64,000 bases of DNA from Flavobacterium sp. (GTDB taxonomy: Bacteria > Bacteroidota > Bacteroidia > Flavobacteriales > Flavobacteriaceae), in assembly GCF_039595935.1 (NCBI RefSeq), contig NZ_JBCNKR010000006.1:3072001-3136000 (forward strand). Reading direction: 5' to 3'. Of the stretch, positions 61,961 through 64,000 are shown piece after piece. The notes beneath the pieces are model-generated. The model saw only the letters and a program-made list of their open reading frames with translations, was not told the origin of the DNA and did not search any database. The first letter of the stretch is position 1, and every line of letters begins with the position of its first letter. The translations under genes were made by a program, and so were the position numbers.

Positions 61961-62389
61961 ATGTATAAAGAATTAGAAAAGTTTAAATCAAGTAATAGTT
62001 TTACTTTTACTGTAAATGATAGTTTAGAAGAAGTTTGCAATGCTCCGGAAGGAAGCGCTGGAATTTTTGTAGTTTATGAAATTGATGGTGATTCAAAAGA
62101 ATTAATCATGGTGGGTTCTACAGGAACTGTTCAAAATGACGGAACTTTAAAAACAAAAAACGGCGGCTTATATGATAAGATAGTAAACGGACATCAGTTT
62201 GCTAAAACAGGAAGAAAATATTCTTGGCCGGCACAAATGAAATTAGAAAATATATCTGTTCTTGAAGTAGTTTGGTACGAAACTTTTAATGCAGATGTAA
62301 AAGCAATTCCAACGGCAGTTGAAGGACAGGTTTTGCAAAATTTCTTAAATGAAAATGCAAAATTACCTAGATGGAATGTGGCATTTTAA
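61961..62389 (+). CDS. GIY-YIG-like domain protein (diverged)
   Basis: A 142-residue soluble protein. GIFVVYEIDGDSKELIMVGSTG reads as a diverged GIY-YIG core (GIF-V-Y and VGS-G), followed by LYDKIVNG, a W-Y pattern (VLEVVWYETF), the Glu-bearing helix AVEGQVLQNFLNENA and LPRWN. Whether it is catalytic is unclear. It is preceded by a copy of the CTTAGCATC dispersed repeat and followed by a terminator. Confidence 0.6.
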   Translation: MYKELEKFKSSNSFTFTVNDSLEEVCNAPEGSAGIFVVYEIDGDSKELIMVGSTGTVQNDGTLKTKNGGLYDKIVNGHQFAKTGRKYSWPAQMKLENISVLEVVWYETFNADVKAIPTAVEGQVLQNFLNENAKLPRWNVAF

Positions 62390-62416
62390 GAATAAATTTT
62401 TATGTTGAAATACAGT

Positions 62417-62449
62417 AAGCCCTGCTTGAATTTAAGCAGGGCTTTTTTT
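62417..62449 (+). terminator. Terminator after the GIY-YIG-like gene
   Basis: Perfect 11-bp stem AAGCCCTGCTT/AAGCAGGGCTT with a 6-nt loop and a T run. Confidence 0.92.
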
Positions 62450-62584
62450 GTGTTTTATGCATCATTAAATAATTTTAATACTTAAACTTGATATGTTTAA
62501 TAGAGTATAATCCTATTAATTATGATGTGGTTTTTATACAGATTGTAATTTTAACATTTCCTTAAGAACCCAGTAATAGCAATT

Positions 62585-62623
62585 AAAAGAGACAGTTTCT
62601 TGTATTAAGAAACTGCCTCTTTT
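62585..62623. terminator. Orphan hairpin in the 62.4-62.8 kb spacer
   Basis: 17-bp arms (62585-62601 and 62607-62623) with one mismatch, flanked by A and T stretches. No gene ends here on either strand, so it may close a small RNA or be a stray repeat. The rest of the 367-bp spacer (62390-62756) shows no ORF. Confidence 0.55.
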
Positions 62624-62756
62624 GTGTAAAATAATTGTTTTTAAATATTTGCTTTTATATATTTATCGCACAAAATAAAATGATAATGTTAAAATAATGT
62701 ATTCTATGCATTAAGAGATATTGTCTTTTTTATCCATTTATAAGCCCCCCGCGATT

Positions 62757-63368
62757 ATGAAAACCCGAATCTTGCCAGTCAGTTCAATAGATGATATTAC
62801 ACTTTGGAATAATTTAAGAATTGGAGATGAGAAGTCATTTTCACTTTTATTTGAAAGATATTACAGTGATCTTGTTAGTTATGGAAATTCACTTTCTCCG
62901 TATGCTGAAAAGGTTCAGGATTGCGTACAGGATGTTTTTACAGATATCTGGGTTTACCGCAGTTCCTTACAGGAATCTGTTGTGGTAAAAGCTTATTTAT
63001 TATCAAGCGTTCGTAAAAGAATAGCCCGTTTGTTCGAACGAGATCATATTTTTAGAAAAACAGCAAGTACAGATGCTATAGCGTTTCTTTTAGAATTTTC
63101 GGTAGAAAATGAACTATTAGACGACGATTATGCAACTAAAGAAAAAGTAATTTATCTTAACAAATTACTTAACGAATTACCTCCAAGACAAAAAGAAGCA
63201 CTTTATTTACGCTACCATCAAGGTTTATCTGTCGAGCAGATTGCCGAAATGCTTGATGTTAATTATCAGTCGGCAAGTAACCTTTTATATCGTGGTTTGC
63301 TTACACTTCGTAAAGAATGGAAAGGTAATTTAGCCTTAATAATACTACTATTTTCAAGCACTCTTTAG
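62757..63368 (+). CDS. ECF-type RNA polymerase sigma factor
   Basis: A 203-residue sigma-70 family factor with region 2 (SFSLLFERYYSDLVSYGNSL; VQDCVQDVFTDIWVYR) and region 4 (LPPRQKEALYLRYHQGLSVEQIAEMLDV). ATG 62757 is used; the frame extends to a TTG at 62721, but that part looks non-coding. The FecR-like gene that follows suggests a sigma/anti-sigma pair activated from an outer-membrane transporter, which would lie past the window. Confidence 0.93.
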   Translation: MKTRILPVSSIDDITLWNNLRIGDEKSFSLLFERYYSDLVSYGNSLSPYAEKVQDCVQDVFTDIWVYRSSLQESVVVKAYLLSSVRKRIARLFERDHIFRKTASTDAIAFLLEFSVENELLDDDYATKEKVIYLNKLLNELPPRQKEALYLRYHQGLSVEQIAEMLDVNYQSASNLLYRGLLTLRKEWKGNLALIILLFSSTL

Positions 63369-63457
63369 AAAAAGTTAAGAAAACTTAAAAAAAATCTTAA
63401 TTTGGTGAGTATATAATAAGAAAACTGTCCTCTATGTTTTTGTAACCTTATTTTTAG

Positions 63458-64000
63458 ATGCAAAAACGTAATAAATATACCGAAATAGAAGATTTTTTAT
63501 CTGACGAATCATTTCAATCGTGGGTTTTATTTAAAATCGATGAAGATGGTTGGGAAGAATGGACTTTAGAAAGCCGCCAGCGTGCCAAATTAGTTGAAGA
63601 TGCACGATTAATGCTTTTGGCGATGAAAGTTCAGGAAAGCGAACTTTCGAATTCTGATATTCACAGAGCGTTGCAGGAAACCTGGAATAAAATTCGCGAA
63701 AAAGAAAATCAGGAAACTTTACAAAATCTTAAAGTTAGATCAATAAGAAGACAATTCCTTTCTGGAGTTGCTGCAGCATTGCTTATCGGCTTAATGTCTG
63801 CCTGGTTTTATACCAATTACTTTAAAGCAGATACTCAGATAGTTACTTATAAAGAACTTATTGAAGAAAATAACGAAGGTTTGGTTGAACAGACCAATAA
63901 TTCAAATAAACCGCAAATTATCACATTATCAGACGGGAGTTCTGTTTTATTACAGCCCGAAAGTAAATTAAGTTATCCTAAGATCTTTACCGGAAACGAA
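63458..64000 (+). CDS. FecR-family anti-sigma factor, N-terminal part (3' end outside window)
   Basis: A frame open to the window edge, 181 residues: a cytoplasmic N-domain of about 100 residues (RAKLVEDARLMLLAMKV; LQETWNKIREKEN), one membrane segment (FLSGVAAALLIGLMSAWFYT), and the start of the periplasmic FecR domain (IITLSDGSSVLLQPESKLSY). It would hold the upstream sigma factor and respond to a TonB-dependent transporter. Confidence 0.92.
   Translation, partial: MQKRNKYTEIEDFLSDESFQSWVLFKIDEDGWEEWTLESRQRAKLVEDARLMLLAMKVQESELSNSDIHRALQETWNKIREKENQETLQNLKVRSIRRQFLSGVAAALLIGLMSAWFYTNYFKADTQIVTYKELIEENNEGLVEQTNNSNKPQIITLSDGSSVLLQPESKLSYPKIFTGNE

Overview
The window looks like chromosomal DNA of a Flavobacterium-type member of the Bacteroidota. 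The evidence is low G+C, gene content (porX, a fused lpxC/fabZ, traJ-traN of the Bacteroidota conjugation type, an ECF sigma/FecR pair, a CAL67264-type mini membrane protein), promoters of the TTTG...TAnnTTTG type, and spacers full of inverted repeats. No rRNA or CRISPR array was seen; there is one tRNA.

Layout. 1-7394 is the end of an integrative conjugative element: traJ (partial), traK, traL, traM and traN, two tandem DUF3945-like paralogues, a small winged-helix-like protein, a terminator, then a 54-aa protein translationally coupled to a large serine recombinase. The recombinase stop codon lies inside the 3' end of tRNA-Arg(ACG), and its last residues are encoded by the tRNA's own terminator hairpin. 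From 7466 the window is core chromosome: apt; a four-gene operon ending in a NarL-type two-component pair (10578-8093); pheT; a bestrophin; a tripartite RND efflux operon (20839-15114) with a palindrome upstream; a small sensory cluster (thioredoxin-like lipid-anchored or membrane protein, a membrane protein with a degenerate HisKA helix pair, an Aer-like PAS protein); recG; and a mixed block (lipoprotein, SMI1/KNR4-like protein, DUF1697, HEAGH protein, Dph6-like ATPase, M1 peptidase, patatin, TauE).

35081-36171 is an accessory spacer holding a compound REP-like palindrome, an antitoxin facing a truncated RelE/ParE toxin, and a structured-RNA-like element. Then come uvrD/pcrA, the threonylcarbamoyl-AMP synthase gene (its partner tsaE lies at 52 kb), an OmpA-like lipoprotein, a glycosyltransferase, holA and ettA. 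45.5-46.1 kb holds a GIY-YIG nuclease gene bracketed by inverted copies of a dispersed repeat, the best candidate here for an undescribed mobile unit. mutS2 (no Smr domain), ung, ald and porX follow; ald and porX are each broken by a single-base loss in an A7 tract, which may be a sequencing error. 54.2-61.8 kb is a lipid A block (HD hydrolase, lpxD, lpxC/fabZ, lpxA, efp, a second lpxD-like gene, sucD). The window ends with a second GIY-YIG-like protein, an ECF sigma factor and the start of its FecR anti-sigma.

The most striking large-scale pattern is that at least ten spacers carry inverted repeats, each built by stuttering a different short word, in addition to the GCGAGGAACGAAGC family that flanks the GIY-YIG gene. 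All assignments come from reading the sequence; no database search was run.
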